Notes: generated by a model from the sequence alone, not told the origin. Positions 1 through 9,150 are shown, numbered from the stretch's first letter. The stretch is DNA of 64,000 nucleotides from PALSA-968 sp964387075 (GCA_964387075.1 CAYLVB010000012.1:104744-168743), one strand, 5' to 3'. Program-made: numbers and translations.

Positions 1-177
1 GCACTTTTTTGTACTGCTCTATAGCGCCTTGCTTGTCGCCCTTCGCCGCGTAAAGATCTTCCATAGATTCATAAGTGTTAAGCTCTTGGTAGATTCGATA
101 ATAGAGCTTGCCGTAGAAGAGTATTGTTTTTATACACAAAATCCATTCTAAACCCCTTAAAACCAGCGCCTTTTCTG
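1..177 (-). pseudogene. Partial coding fragment with a TPR-like tail, running off the left edge
   Basis: On the minus strand one frame is open from a TGA near position 178 to the window edge. It reads like the C-terminal tail seen on many Bacteroidota esterases and hydrolases: a LNTYESMEDLY segment followed by AAKGDKQGAIEQYKKV, a classic TPR helix pair ending. No ATG, GTG or TTG start with a sensible leader is visible, so the part seen is either the start of a decayed gene or an internal piece whose 5' end has been lost. The remainder lies outside the window. Confidence 0.4.
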
Positions 178-288
178 TTCATAACCTGTAAGGGTTTTCC
201 CCTCTAAAAGCCGTAATTTCGCACCTTAATACAGCCCTCCCCTTTATCCCCTCCCGCAGGAGGGGAGAGGAAGCTTAAAAAGAAAAAC

Positions 289-2520
289 ATGTCAGACACT
301 ATGCAGGAAACCCTTACCACCGTAGATACCGCCAAAAAACTGGGCCTTTTGCCCGAGGAGTTCGAGAAGATAAAACAGATCCTGGGCCGCGTGCCCAACT
401 TTACCGAGCTGAGCATTTACTCGGTGATGTGGAGCGAGCATTGTTCTTATAAGAACTCAATAACTTGGCTTAAGACATTACCGAAAGACGGACCTCATAT
501 GCTTGCCAAAGCAGGCGAGGAGAACGCAGGTTTAGTTGATATTGGCGATGGCTTAGGCTGCGCTTTTAAAATTGAATCACACAACCACCCCAGCGCCATT
601 GAGCCTTATCAAGGAGCGGCAACGGGCGTAGGCGGCATCAACAGAGATATTTTTACCATGGGCGCACGTCCCATTGCGCAATTGAATTCTTTGCGTTTCG
701 GCGATATTCATTCTAAGAAAACACAATGGCTGGTTAAGGGTGTTGTAAAAGGCATTGGCAATTACGGCAACGCGTTCGGTATCCCTACCGTGGGCGGAGA
801 AGTTTTCTTCGACGAGTGCTATAACGTAAACCCGTTGGTGAACGCAATGAGCGCCGGCATCGTTAAAAAAGGAGAAACGGTTAGTGCCATTAGCAAAGGA
901 GAGGGTAATCCTGTTTTCATTGTAGGCTCAGCAACCGGTAAGGACGGCATCCACGGAGCCACATTTGCCAGCGCCGATATTACCGAGAACAGCGCCGAAG
1001 ATCTTCCGGCCGTACAGGTGGGCGATCCTTTCCAGGAAAAATTATTACTCGAAGCCACTTTAGAAGTTATAAAAACCGGCGCCGTAGTAGGTATGCAGGA
1101 TATGGGCGCGGCCGGTATCACTTGCTCCACATCCGAAATGAGCGCCAAGGGCGAACACGGCATGGAAGTGTGGCTGCACAAAGTGCCCACCCGCCAGCAA
1201 GGCATGAAACCTTTCGAGATACTTCTTTCCGAATCACAAGAGCGCATGCTCGTGGTGGTGGAGAAAGGAAAAGAAGATGTAGTTAAAAAAGTATTTGACA
1301 AATGGGACCTGAACTGCGAACAAATAGGCGTAGTGACCAAAGGCGACCGTTTGAAATATTATATGTTTGATGAACTCGTTGCGGATGTTCCTGCTGATAC
1401 ACTTGTGTTGGGTGGTGGCGCTCCCGTTTACAAACGCGAGTACAAAGAGCCTGCCTATTTTGCGGAGTCGCTGAAATTTAATATCGAAGATGTAAAAGAG
1501 CCTGCCGATTTCAAGCAGGTGATGGTGCATTTGATCTCTCACCCCAACATTGCCAGCAAACGCTGGGTGTATAACCAGTACGACAGCATGGTGGGTACTG
1601 TGAACCAAAGCACCAATAACCCCAGCGACGCGGCCATCGTGAACATCAAAGGAACCAACAAAGCCATTGCGCTTACCGTAGATTGCAACGCACGTTACGT
1701 GAACGCGAATCCCGAAGTAGGTTGCGCCATTGCGGTATCAGAAGCTGCCCGTAACATCGTTTGCAGCGGAGGAGAACCCAGCGCGATCACCAATTGTTTG
1801 AATTTCGGTAACCCATACAACCCCGAAGTATATTGGCAATTTGTTGGCGCCATCAAAGGCATGGGCGCGGCTTGCTTAAAATTTTCTACGCCCGTTACCG
1901 GCGGAAACGTGAGCTTCTACAACCAAAGTTCGTATGAAGGTCCCGTGTTCCCAACCCCAACCATTGGCATGCTGGGCATTTTAAATGACAAGAACACCCA
2001 AATGACCCTCGATTTTAAGAGCGACGGCGATTGTCTTTACCTGATCGGCGATTCGCAGAACGACATTGGAAGTTCAGAGTATGTTTACTCGTATCATAAA
2101 ATAAAGAACACGCCGGCCCCTTATTTCAACCTCGATGAGGAATTTAATATGCAGGAAGTGGTGAAGAAACTGGTGGCAAGTAAACTGCTTGAGAGCGCCC
2201 ACGACTGTAGCGATGGCGGCCTCTTCGTTGCCCTGGCGGAGTCTTCTTTTAACCGCGAGCTTGGTTTTGACATTGCCGTAGATAAAAAAGTGCGCAAAGA
2301 CGCCTTCCTTTTTGGCGAGGCGCAGGGCAGGGTAGTGGTGAGCGTGAAAAAAGAGAACGAGATAGCGATGGTAGGCCTGCTGAAAGAACATCACGTGGCC
2401 TTTACCAAACTCGGTTTCGTAAAAGGTAAAGAGTACAAGATAGATGGAGAGATGTGCGGCACTGTGGCGGAGTTCCGTAACTTGTACGATACTTCTATCG
2501 AGAAAATACTGAATGCCTAA
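289..2520 (+). CDS. purL: Phosphoribosylformylglycinamidine synthase subunit PurL (small form)
   Basis: This is the FGAM synthase catalytic subunit, which makes FGAM from FGAR, glutamine-derived ammonia and ATP in step 4 of purine synthesis. Visible motifs are MWSEHCSYKNS with the conserved histidine at residue 51, ESHNHPSAIEPYQGAATGVGG in the nucleotide site, GDPFQEKLLLEA, and GMQDMGAAGITCSTSEM. At 743 residues it is the short Bacillus/archaeal type, which works with separate PurS and PurQ subunits; neither is in this window. The start at 289 follows the A-rich leader AAAAAGAAAAAC; a second ATG at 301 is possible. The last 8 bp overlap the next gene. Confidence 0.96.
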   Translation: MSDTMQETLTTVDTAKKLGLLPEEFEKIKQILGRVPNFTELSIYSVMWSEHCSYKNSITWLKTLPKDGPHMLAKAGEENAGLVDIGDGLGCAFKIESHNHPSAIEPYQGAATGVGGINRDIFTMGARPIAQLNSLRFGDIHSKKTQWLVKGVVKGIGNYGNAFGIPTVGGEVFFDECYNVNPLVNAMSAGIVKKGETVSAISKGEGNPVFIVGSATGKDGIHGATFASADITENSAEDLPAVQVGDPFQEKLLLEATLEVIKTGAVVGMQDMGAAGITCSTSEMSAKGEHGMEVWLHKVPTRQQGMKPFEILLSESQERMLVVVEKGKEDVVKKVFDKWDLNCEQIGVVTKGDRLKYYMFDELVADVPADTLVLGGGAPVYKREYKEPAYFAESLKFNIEDVKEPADFKQVMVHLISHPNIASKRWVYNQYDSMVGTVNQSTNNPSDAAIVNIKGTNKAIALTVDCNARYVNANPEVGCAIAVSEAARNIVCSGGEPSAITNCLNFGNPYNPEVYWQFVGAIKGMGAACLKFSTPVTGGNVSFYNQSSYEGPVFPTPTIGMLGILNDKNTQMTLDFKSDGDCLYLIGDSQNDIGSSEYVYSYHKIKNTPAPYFNLDEEFNMQEVVKKLVASKLLESAHDCSDGGLFVALAESSFNRELGFDIAVDKKVRKDAFLFGEAQGRVVVSVKKENEIAMVGLLKEHHVAFTKLGFVKGKEYKIDGEMCGTVAEFRNLYDTSIEKILNA

Positions 2521-3289
2521 TACGCTTACATTTCTTAAGGCTGTTCTCTGCGCCCTTAGCGGGCTGTTTTCTTTGCGCCCTTTGCGGTTAAGGCTGTTCG
2601 CGGTACTCCTGCTTGTCAGTTCAGCGGTAGTGTCTCAAACTTCGCATGATCTTTATAGATCGGCACTTGCAAAGGACTCTGCAAAGGACTACGCCGGCGC
2701 TTTGGCCGACCTCGAAAAAGCCATGTCCATCAAAGAAGATGACAGCCTGCATGTATTGCACGCGAAAGTTGAAACGGAGACCAATCACTACAAAGAAGCC
2801 TATACCGAAGTAAATGAGGTTCTTCGTCACAACCGCAATTATTCAGAAGCCTACATGCTACGTGGTGTTCTGCGCGCGCGACAAGGCAATTACGAGGGAG
2901 CCATTCATGATTTTGATAAATGCATCAAGTTAGATCCCAAGCAAGCCAAAGCCTATTACAACCGTGGCCTTGCCCATGCGTATATGGATGAAGTGAAGCA
3001 GGCCATTGCCGATTTTACCAAAGCTACGGAGCTGGATGAGAAATATTCCATCGCCTGGTTCCAGCGCGGGTACTGGAAAGAAGTAAGCGGCGACCTGGAC
3101 GGCTCACTGGCCGATCTGAACAAAGCGAAAGAACTGAACCCCGAAGACAAGAACCTTTACGTATCACTGGCGGTCACACACTACCGCCTCAATAAGAAGA
3201 ACGAGGCCTGCACGTATTTGAACGAGGCAAAGACCCGTGGCGCCGATAAAGCCGATGAACTTATTATGCTGATGTGTAATGAAAAATAA
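2513..3289 (+). CDS. Secreted TPR-repeat protein
   Basis: A 258-residue protein with an N-terminal hydrophobic stretch (LFAVLLLVSSAVVSQ, about residues 28-42) that looks like a signal peptide, followed by five to six tetratricopeptide repeats. The clearest run from EAYMLRGVLRARQGNYEGAI to PEDKNLYVSLAVTHYRLNKK. TPR domains act as protein-binding scaffolds; the partner is unknown. The start overlaps purL by 8 bp and the end overlaps the following T9SS cargo gene by 11 bp, so the genes at 289-4813 look co-transcribed. Residues about 11-29 are encoded by a GC-rich intergenic-type repeat (see findings), so the true start is less certain than the rest. Confidence 0.8.
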   Translation: MPNTLTFLKAVLCALSGLFSLRPLRLRLFAVLLLVSSAVVSQTSHDLYRSALAKDSAKDYAGALADLEKAMSIKEDDSLHVLHAKVETETNHYKEAYTEVNEVLRHNRNYSEAYMLRGVLRARQGNYEGAIHDFDKCIKLDPKQAKAYYNRGLAHAYMDEVKQAIADFTKATELDEKYSIAWFQRGYWKEVSGDLDGSLADLNKAKELNPEDKNLYVSLAVTHYRLNKKNEACTYLNEAKTRGADKADELIMLMCNEK

Positions 3290-3848
3290 AAGAATTTACA
3301 TATCGCTTTTTGTGTTGCTTTTTTGCGGAGTATTTGCTTTTGCGCAGCCCACTTTTACGATCACGCTCACACTTTACCCGATCGATTGCGATCTTTCCGC
3401 AGCCAGTGTCAGAGCCACGGGAGGAACTCCTCCTTATCAATATACCTGGAGTCACGGTGCCACCGGCGATACCCTTTCCAGCGTGCCCGAAGGCGGCTAC
3501 TGGGTGAAAGTGACCGACAGCTCGCAACCTTCTAAAGATAGCCTCATCGAGTTTTATGTAGACAAGAAGGTCTGCAAAGTGGGATTCGATAATCGCTTTA
3601 CGCCCAATGGAGATGGAATAAACGATGTATGGAGTGCGAACGCCGTGATCAGGGAATATCCCAACTTCTTGTTGCAGGTCTTTGATCGTTGGGGACAACT
3701 AGTGCACCAGCAAAGAGATAAGTACGAACCCTGGGATGGAACTCATTTAGGTATCAAAGTAGCTGAGGCAACGTATTACTACATTTTCTTCTACAAAGAG
3801 GGCGACAATAAAAAGATAGAAAAAGGCAACGTAACCATCATCCGGTGA
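3279..3848 (+). CDS. Small T9SS cargo with SprB-like repeat and type-B (gliding) C-terminal domain
   Basis: 189 residues: a signal peptide (FVLLFCGVFAFAQ), one SprB-like repeat at about residues 25-90 (ASVRATGGTPPYQYTWS, then GATGDTLSSVPEGGYWVKVTD), and a C-terminal gliding-motility-associated sorting domain. That domain begins NRFTPNGDGINDVW and ends YYYIFFYKEGDNKKIEKGNV. Proteins with this ending are exported by the type IX secretion system and usually need a PorP/SprF partner, which is the very next gene and overlaps it by 4 bp. The unusual point is size: typical SprB-like adhesins are thousands of residues, while this keeps a single repeat. Confidence 0.88.
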   Translation: MKNKRIYISLFVLLFCGVFAFAQPTFTITLTLYPIDCDLSAASVRATGGTPPYQYTWSHGATGDTLSSVPEGGYWVKVTDSSQPSKDSLIEFYVDKKVCKVGFDNRFTPNGDGINDVWSANAVIREYPNFLLQVFDRWGQLVHQQRDKYEPWDGTHLGIKVAEATYYYIFFYKEGDNKKIEKGNVTIIR

Positions 3849-4813
3849 GAAAGCAGTTCTACATAGTGTTTTTATTTTTGTGCATGCCCGGGCTTTCTTC
3901 GTTCGCGCAGCAAACACCTTCTTTCTCGCAATTCGTCATGAACCAGTACGCGCTGAACCCGGCCGTGGCGGGAACCAATATTGGTTTTGAAGCTACCGCG
4001 GGCACACGTTTGCAATGGTTGGGTATGCCCAATGCTCCGGCCACCAATTTCGGTAGCTTTACGTATGGCTGGAGGAAGAATTTCTCTTATCGCGGTCATC
4101 ACGGTGTTGGTTTTTACGCCGAGGACGACAGGCAGGGCATGTTTTCTTCCAAGGCGAGCTATGTTTCTTACGCGTACCATATTCGCATTTTCACCGGGCT
4201 TAACATTGGGGCGGGTATTTTTGCAGGCGTTAGACGTTTCGCGCTGAACCAGCTCATGTTCGACCGCAACGATCCGGCCCTGGATTTTACCAAGTCTTTT
4301 GGCTATTTATACCCCGATGTCATTCCCGGCATACGCATCTACACCAAAAAACTGTATTGCGATATCAGCGTGCGCCAGGTCTATGCCAATAAGATCAGCC
4401 AAGGGAATTTCCAGATAGGAACCCGGGGCTCAAGGCTCGATCCAACCCTCATCTTTTCGGTGAAGCGTAAATTCACTTTAGGGAATAACGACTGGTCGCT
4501 TGTGCCGGCCGCCATGATGCAATATGCTTTCCGCGAGCTGCCTTATGTGCAGGCCAACTGCATTCTGTTCTATCATAAAAAAATAGGGGTGGGCGCTTCC
4601 ATGCGCGGCACTTCCTTCGCTTCAGCCATGCTGCAGGTAAAAATAGTAAAGAACGTAATCATGGGCGTGGCCTACGATTATCCTACCAATCGCCTGCGCG
4701 CGGCAGGGGCAAACACCTTCGAGATCATCTTCCACTTAACACCCGGGGGAAGTGACGATACCGAGAACCGGCCCCGGATTAACGTAGCCCAGTGCCCCGA
4801 TTTTGATTTTTAG
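3845..4813 (+). CDS. PorP/SprF family type IX secretion membrane protein
   Basis: A 322-residue outer-membrane protein with a signal peptide (IVFLFLCMPGLSSFAQQ) and the family hallmark just after it: PSFSQFVMNQYALNPAVAG. The rest is a predicted beta-barrel with alternating aromatic strands. PorP/SprF proteins help secrete or anchor type-B T9SS cargo on the cell surface. The gene starts with GTG at 3845 in a GTGA overlap with the stop of the small cargo gene, which strongly implies coupled translation and a dedicated cargo-translocon pair. Confidence 0.93.
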   Translation: MRKQFYIVFLFLCMPGLSSFAQQTPSFSQFVMNQYALNPAVAGTNIGFEATAGTRLQWLGMPNAPATNFGSFTYGWRKNFSYRGHHGVGFYAEDDRQGMFSSKASYVSYAYHIRIFTGLNIGAGIFAGVRRFALNQLMFDRNDPALDFTKSFGYLYPDVIPGIRIYTKKLYCDISVRQVYANKISQGNFQIGTRGSRLDPTLIFSVKRKFTLGNNDWSLVPAAMMQYAFRELPYVQANCILFYHKKIGVGASMRGTSFASAMLQVKIVKNVIMGVAYDYPTNRLRAAGANTFEIIFHLTPGGSDDTENRPRINVAQCPDFDF

Positions 4814-4926
4814 CCAAAAAAAGCGTAACTTTACCTGTCCGCCGGTAAGTTGGTAAATAAATTAAAGACAGGCGGGCGTTAAACCTTTGTCCTTTAGGGG
4901 CATCAAAGGCTTAAAATAGAGCAAAA

Positions 4927-5838
4927 ATGATGAAGAAATTCCTTAATATGGCCACTGCGACAGTTGTTTGCACCGGCCTTTTGTTTACCTCCTGCAAAAA
5001 GAAGGAAGTAGAGGATAATGATACGGCCGGCGGCGGATACCAGGCCCTGGGCGAGACCCACTCGAACGACATTACCAATATAGGGACGCAAGCCTCCTAC
5101 AACAACATGAGTACCTATAAGCTCGGAGAGGATAACGCGATCTATTCTACCTGCGCCACCATTGATCTTGACACCCTGATCAATACAGACGCGGATACCA
5201 TGACCGTTGATTTCGGTTCGGGCTGCCTGGGTGGCGATGGCCGCACCCGCAAAGGCGTTCTGCGGTTCATCTATTCGGCAGGGAAGCGTTATCGCGATTC
5301 GGCCTGCGTGATCAATGTTTCTACACCCGGCAATACCTATTACGTGTTAACGCCCAATGGTTCGGGTTTTGTTACGGATCACGTGATCGTGAACAGCAAG
5401 ACCATTACGAACAATGGACATAGCCTGACCAACGGATACCTTACCTGGACAATAACAAGCGATATGAAAGTGGACCGCGATAACGGGAACAGTGTTTCAT
5501 GGACCTCTAGCAAAACAAAAGTGCTGATAGCCGGCGAGAAACCCAACAACCTGCCGATAGACTGGCCAAATGCAAAAGTGGCAATTTATGGCTCTGCCAG
5601 CGGTTCTTATACCAAAGCGGGCAACGCGGCCGAGAGTTTCAGCATGAGCGTGCAGCAGGCTAAATGGCTGGTGCGTGATTTTAAGTGCAGCGGCGCGCGT
5701 CGTTTCTTTGTACAAGGTGAGCTTGAGTTCACTCCCGGAAACAAGCCAACCCGTTATGTGAACTTCGGAAGCGGCAACTGCGATAATACCGCCACGGTTA
5801 CTATCAACGGTAACGTTTACAATATTACTTTACACTAA
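4927..5838 (+). CDS. Hypothetical lipoprotein
   Basis: A 303-residue protein with a lipoprotein signal peptide ending in LLFTSC (lipobox, Cys about residue 23) followed by KKKEVEDND, so it should be a lipid-anchored envelope protein. The mature part is beta-rich, with many Thr/Ser/Asn residues (for example YSTCATIDLDTLINTD and YVNFGSGNCDNTATVTING). I recognise no family with certainty. Two ATGs stand side by side at 4927; either may be used. A strong terminator follows at 5858-5888, so this ends a transcription unit. Confidence 0.75.
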   Translation: MMKKFLNMATATVVCTGLLFTSCKKKEVEDNDTAGGGYQALGETHSNDITNIGTQASYNNMSTYKLGEDNAIYSTCATIDLDTLINTDADTMTVDFGSGCLGGDGRTRKGVLRFIYSAGKRYRDSACVINVSTPGNTYYVLTPNGSGFVTDHVIVNSKTITNNGHSLTNGYLTWTITSDMKVDRDNGNSVSWTSSKTKVLIAGEKPNNLPIDWPNAKVAIYGSASGSYTKAGNAAESFSMSVQQAKWLVRDFKCSGARRFFVQGELEFTPGNKPTRYVNFGSGNCDNTATVTINGNVYNITLH

Positions 5839-5857
5839 GCAAACCTTTTAATATAAG

Positions 5858-5888
5858 AACCCTTCCGGCCAAACTGGTAGGGTTTTTT
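5858..5888 (+). terminator. Rho-independent terminator
   Basis: Arms AACCCT (5858-5863) and AGGGTT (5879-5884), extended inward by GCC/TGG pairing and followed by a T-run. It lies just behind the lipoprotein gene. Confidence 0.75.
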
Positions 5889-5978
5889 ATTTGAACCGGT
5901 TTGGAATTGTTTTTTGACTTTGTGCCGATTTAAAAGTCGCTATGGACGATTGGCGGAAAGAACGGCATTTTGCGGGTG

Positions 5979-5986
5979 TAACTTTG
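5979..5986 (+). promoter_or_regulatory. Bacteroidota -7 promoter element (TAACTTTG)
   Basis: TAACTTTG matches TAnnTTTG and lies 13 nt before the ATG at 5999, giving a very short leader. No good -33 TTTG is seen at the usual distance. Confidence 0.5.
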
Positions 5987-5998
5987 TAAAAAAAGGGG

Positions 5999-7567
5999 AT
6001 GAAAAAAATTCTATTCTTTTTATGTAACCTTCCTTCCTTCTTTCTTTTCTCCCAGCAATGGGATTGGGCAGTAACGGCAGATTCGGCTTACGGGAACCAG
6101 GCAACACGAATGATCTGCCGGAACAGTACTGCTATTTTTGCCCTGATCACGCAGGAGGGGCCCTCGGTCATTTACGGTACACATCTCGATTCGGGCTGTG
6201 TGGTTGTAAGAACAAGCTCTGCGGGGCAAATAACCTGGGCAAAATGGCTGCCCGGCAATATTCGCGGCATCTACGCCCAAAATAACGGCGACAGTTATTT
6301 TATCGGCAATTTTAAAGGAACATTGAACTTTGGCGGAACTACTTTTAATTCGTACGGAGGCAGTGATGTTCTTTATGGTAAACTGGATGGAGCCGGGAAT
6401 GTACTCTGGATCAAGAGCGGGGGAAGTCTTAACGACGATGTGGGCAACTGCATACGCAGCGACGCACAGGGAAACATTTTTCTGGGCGGGCAGATCAAAG
6501 ATGATTTTATGATCGACAACCAATCCACCAGCGGGTACACCGGGGCCAACACGTATCTTATCCGCTGTGATCAGTACGGGAATTATCTTGAATCTGTAGA
6601 AGACAGTATAGGGATATTGCACAACGGGCAGAAGTTTGATGTAGATATTAACGACGTAATTTTTATGTCCTGCCAATACAGTACGTATCCTTGTCCTTAT
6701 CACTGTTCAGGTTACGATATACTGCGCGTTGACCCTCAAACCTATACCGTCACTCCGCAATCCGCCCTGGGCTCTTATGAATATTTGCATAGCTGGGCGG
6801 TGAACGATGATCAAACTGTTACAGCGAATTACAGTACAGGTTCACATTACATGACCACCTATGGTATTTTCCGGGTGGTGGGGAACACGTATCCGCATAC
6901 TTTCAGGAAAGGCCTGGGAAACGGGTATGATGGCCAATGGACGCCTTGTCTTGCCAAAGGCATTGACAAAGAAATAATTGTTGGTGGTGATTTCAACCGC
7001 GGATGGTCAGGTAATATCGATACGATCTGGTATGATAGTTTTTTTGCTGAAGCGGATACCCTGAACAATATTATGGTTGGAGCGATCGATACATCCAATT
7101 TATTTACCTGGCTTTTGCGTTCGGAAGGAAAAGGATACAACAAAACAAATAGCCTCTTGTCTGACCGGGCGGGACATTTTTATATAGCGGGGACTTACAA
7201 CACGAACCATTACTTCATGTATGATACTGTGCCAGACCCGATCACATTCGGAAATATAGTTCTGAACGCGGAAAATGTTTTCACGAAATTTTTCCTTGCA
7301 GGGGGAACAACCGGAGCCGCGATCTCAGTAAATTCTTTTGAAGAGCCGGTTACCTCGATCTTTCCGAACCCATGCACGGGAAAATTGTACTGTACTTCAA
7401 CTATAGAAGCAGGTAACTGCCAAATATTTGATCTGACAGGGCAACCCGTAGCAGCAAGAATACGCGGAAAAGAGATCGACCTCAGTGCGCAGCCCGACGG
7501 AATCTATTTTGTCTGTGTGAAACTGGAACAGAGGTCGCTCGTTAAAAAGATCGTATTAAGCCGGTAA
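5999..7567 (+). CDS. T9SS-secreted protein with SBBP-type beta-propeller repeats
   Basis: 522 residues. A signal peptide (ILFFLCNLPSFFLFSQ) is followed by repeated blades with the SBBP signature of a tag such as GDSYFIGNFKGTLNFGG, then DVLYGKLDGAGNVLWIKSGG, then a D/N-rich GNIFLGG turn. The C-terminal ~75 residues are a type-A T9SS sorting domain: SIFPNPCTGKLYC, IFDLTGQPV, and PDGIYFVCVKLEQ ending VKKIVLSR. It is thus a secreted or surface-bound protein; ligand unknown. Its stop abuts the end of the convergent DUF4197 gene with no gap. Confidence 0.88.
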   Translation: MKKILFFLCNLPSFFLFSQQWDWAVTADSAYGNQATRMICRNSTAIFALITQEGPSVIYGTHLDSGCVVVRTSSAGQITWAKWLPGNIRGIYAQNNGDSYFIGNFKGTLNFGGTTFNSYGGSDVLYGKLDGAGNVLWIKSGGSLNDDVGNCIRSDAQGNIFLGGQIKDDFMIDNQSTSGYTGANTYLIRCDQYGNYLESVEDSIGILHNGQKFDVDINDVIFMSCQYSTYPCPYHCSGYDILRVDPQTYTVTPQSALGSYEYLHSWAVNDDQTVTANYSTGSHYMTTYGIFRVVGNTYPHTFRKGLGNGYDGQWTPCLAKGIDKEIIVGGDFNRGWSGNIDTIWYDSFFAEADTLNNIMVGAIDTSNLFTWLLRSEGKGYNKTNSLLSDRAGHFYIAGTYNTNHYFMYDTVPDPITFGNIVLNAENVFTKFFLAGGTTGAAISVNSFEEPVTSIFPNPCTGKLYCTSTIEAGNCQIFDLTGQPVAARIRGKEIDLSAQPDGIYFVCVKLEQRSLVKKIVLSR

Positions 7568-8365
7568 TTATTTTCCTTTCTCAGAGTCTGCCCAGCCGAA
7601 AACTTTTTTAAGGATGTCGTTCACGCGGGCCATGGGGTCTTTGCGGATCTTGGCCTCCTCATCGGCAACTAACAGGAATAAACCGTAGATCGCTTTTTTA
7701 GTCACGTAATCATCAAGATCTGGGTTTTGCTTTTTAACACCGGGTATCTTGTTGTATTTTTTAACCAGCGGGTTCCAGTAATCGGTCACCTTTACTTTGC
7801 TGATGGCTTCTTTTACAATAGGCTTATACTGCGTGTACAATTCCGGGCTGGTAGAAGTTTTTAAGTAGGAGGTGGCGGCGGTATCGGCTCCCTTCAGGAT
7901 CTTCATTCCATCGCTCACGGTCATGCCTTTAATTGCGGCCAGGAACACCGGAGCGGCGGTTTTGGCGGCCTCTTCGGCGGCGCGGTTCAGTGAAGTTTCG
8001 AACTCATCCACTTTCTTCTGCATCCCCAGTTTCACCAATTTCTTTTTCATCTCCGTTGCTTCCGGAGGGAAGGGGATGAAAAGGCGAGGGTTCTTCAGGT
8101 AGCCATCCACTTTAGAGGTGGCGGCGGTGGAATTATTTGAACCGGTGTTGAGGGCTTCCTTTAAACCCGCGATGATCTCTTCGTTGGTAGGCGCTTTTAT
8201 TCCGCCGCCATTCAACGCGCCCTCACCGGCTTTTTTAATGTCCTCTACAGCTTTGCCCGGGTCTTTTTTAATCTCGTCCTTGGCTTTGTCCCACATCCCG
8301 CCCAAACCCTGGGCCTGGGTACCCAGATAAGCGGTACCAAGCAGTATCAAAAAAAGTTTCTTCAT
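7568..8365 (-). CDS. DUF4197 family secreted protein
   Basis: The start is taken at 8365 (MKKLFLILLGTAYLGTQAQ), which gives a clean signal peptide; an upstream in-frame ATG at 8395 would add ten polar residues and break it. The mature protein (about 245 residues) is mostly helical and carries the DUF4197 pattern: GLKEALNTGSNNS, then VDGYLKNPRLFIPFPPE, then FLAAIKGMTVSDGMKILKG, then TDYWNPLVKKYN. The family is periplasmic or outer-membrane associated in many Gram-negative bacteria and has no proven function. An Ala/Gly/Lys-rich amphipathic linker lies at about residues 25-55. Confidence 0.85.
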   Translation of the reverse strand: MKKLFLILLGTAYLGTQAQGLGGMWDKAKDEIKKDPGKAVEDIKKAGEGALNGGGIKAPTNEEIIAGLKEALNTGSNNSTAATSKVDGYLKNPRLFIPFPPEATEMKKKLVKLGMQKKVDEFETSLNRAAEEAAKTAAPVFLAAIKGMTVSDGMKILKGADTAATSYLKTSTSPELYTQYKPIVKEAISKVKVTDYWNPLVKKYNKIPGVKKQNPDLDDYVTKKAIYGLFLLVADEEAKIRKDPMARVNDILKKVFGWADSEKGK

Positions 8366-8684
8366 AAGTATATTTTTGTGTGTTTTGTTTTGCAAATGTC
8401 GTGCCGAAGCAGGAACGAAGATACAAATTCGGCGTAACCTGATAAAGAGGAGCGCATCGGTATTTTACAATAAGAATTTGCAAGCAGGTAACTAGCTGGG
8501 TAGTAGTAAATTCTAGGACGCCGAACGATCTTGCCAGAATAAAAGCCACAGAACGGATAATAAGAACTATGTTTGCCACGGATTGGTTCAATATATGCCT
8601 GCGGACCATGGCAAACCCGCGCAATATTCAACATCTCCAGAAGCTTTCTCCGATACTATTTTGTAACCCTGTTAATTTATTCGG
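8366..8684. other. Intergenic region between divergent genes
   Basis: About 320 bp without a convincing gene. On the minus strand a TATCTTCG element (8416-8423) could be the -7 box of the DUF4197 gene. On the plus strand GATACTATTTTG near 8660 may drive the response regulator. Short open frames here show no protein-like composition. Confidence 0.4.
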
Positions 8685-9146
8685 ATGACTTCCAAAGCAA
8701 TTAAACCGATCCATATTTTACTTGCAGACGACGATAAGGATGACGGCTATTTTTTTATTAAGGCGCTGGAGGAGATACAGTTCGACACCAGGCCGATGAT
8801 CGTAGAGGACGGAGAAAAGCTGATGAACTATCTGAAAAGACCGGGCTGTAAACTGCCGGATGTGCTCTTTCTTGACCTGAATATGCCCCGCAAGAACGGA
8901 ATGGAATGTCTACTGGAGATTAAGGCACACACGGATCTAAAAGATCTTCCCGTGATCATATACTCAACCTCCCTGCACGAGGATGTGGCTGACCTCTTGT
9001 ATAAGAACGGTGCGCATTATTATGTTCGTAAGACCGACCATAGCGAGTTGAAAAAGATACTGCGCCATATATTCGGCCTCATGGCGGAAGGCAGGTTCAA
9101 TAGGCCTTTAAGAAATAAATTCATAGCCAACCTGGTGGAGGTATGA
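8685..9146 (+). CDS. Single-domain response regulator (Rcp1/CheY-like)
   Basis: 153 residues forming one receiver domain. The acidic pocket is D15-D16-D17, the phospho-acceptor is D64 in LFLDLNMPRKNG, the switch Ser/Thr is in IIYSTS, and the conserved Lys is in YYVRKT. There is no output domain, so it should act by protein contact, like the Rcp1 type that partners with hybrid kinases. The neighbouring gene 4 bp downstream was a CheB...histidine-kinase hybrid that is now destroyed, so this regulator has probably lost its local kinase. Confidence 0.93.
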   Translation: MTSKAIKPIHILLADDDKDDGYFFIKALEEIQFDTRPMIVEDGEKLMNYLKRPGCKLPDVLFLDLNMPRKNGMECLLEIKAHTDLKDLPVIIYSTSLHEDVADLLYKNGAHYYVRKTDHSELKKILRHIFGLMAEGRFNRPLRNKFIANLVEV

Positions 9147-9150
9147 TCTA

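Noticed and set aside
819..1340. Long open frame on the minus strand inside purL
   Set aside because: It is fully covered by a certain purL gene and its translation has no protein-like pattern; an antisense shadow of GC-biased codons.
8268..8634. Open frames in the intergenic region before the response regulator
   Set aside because: They run out of the DUF4197 gene in other frames and show no protein-like composition.
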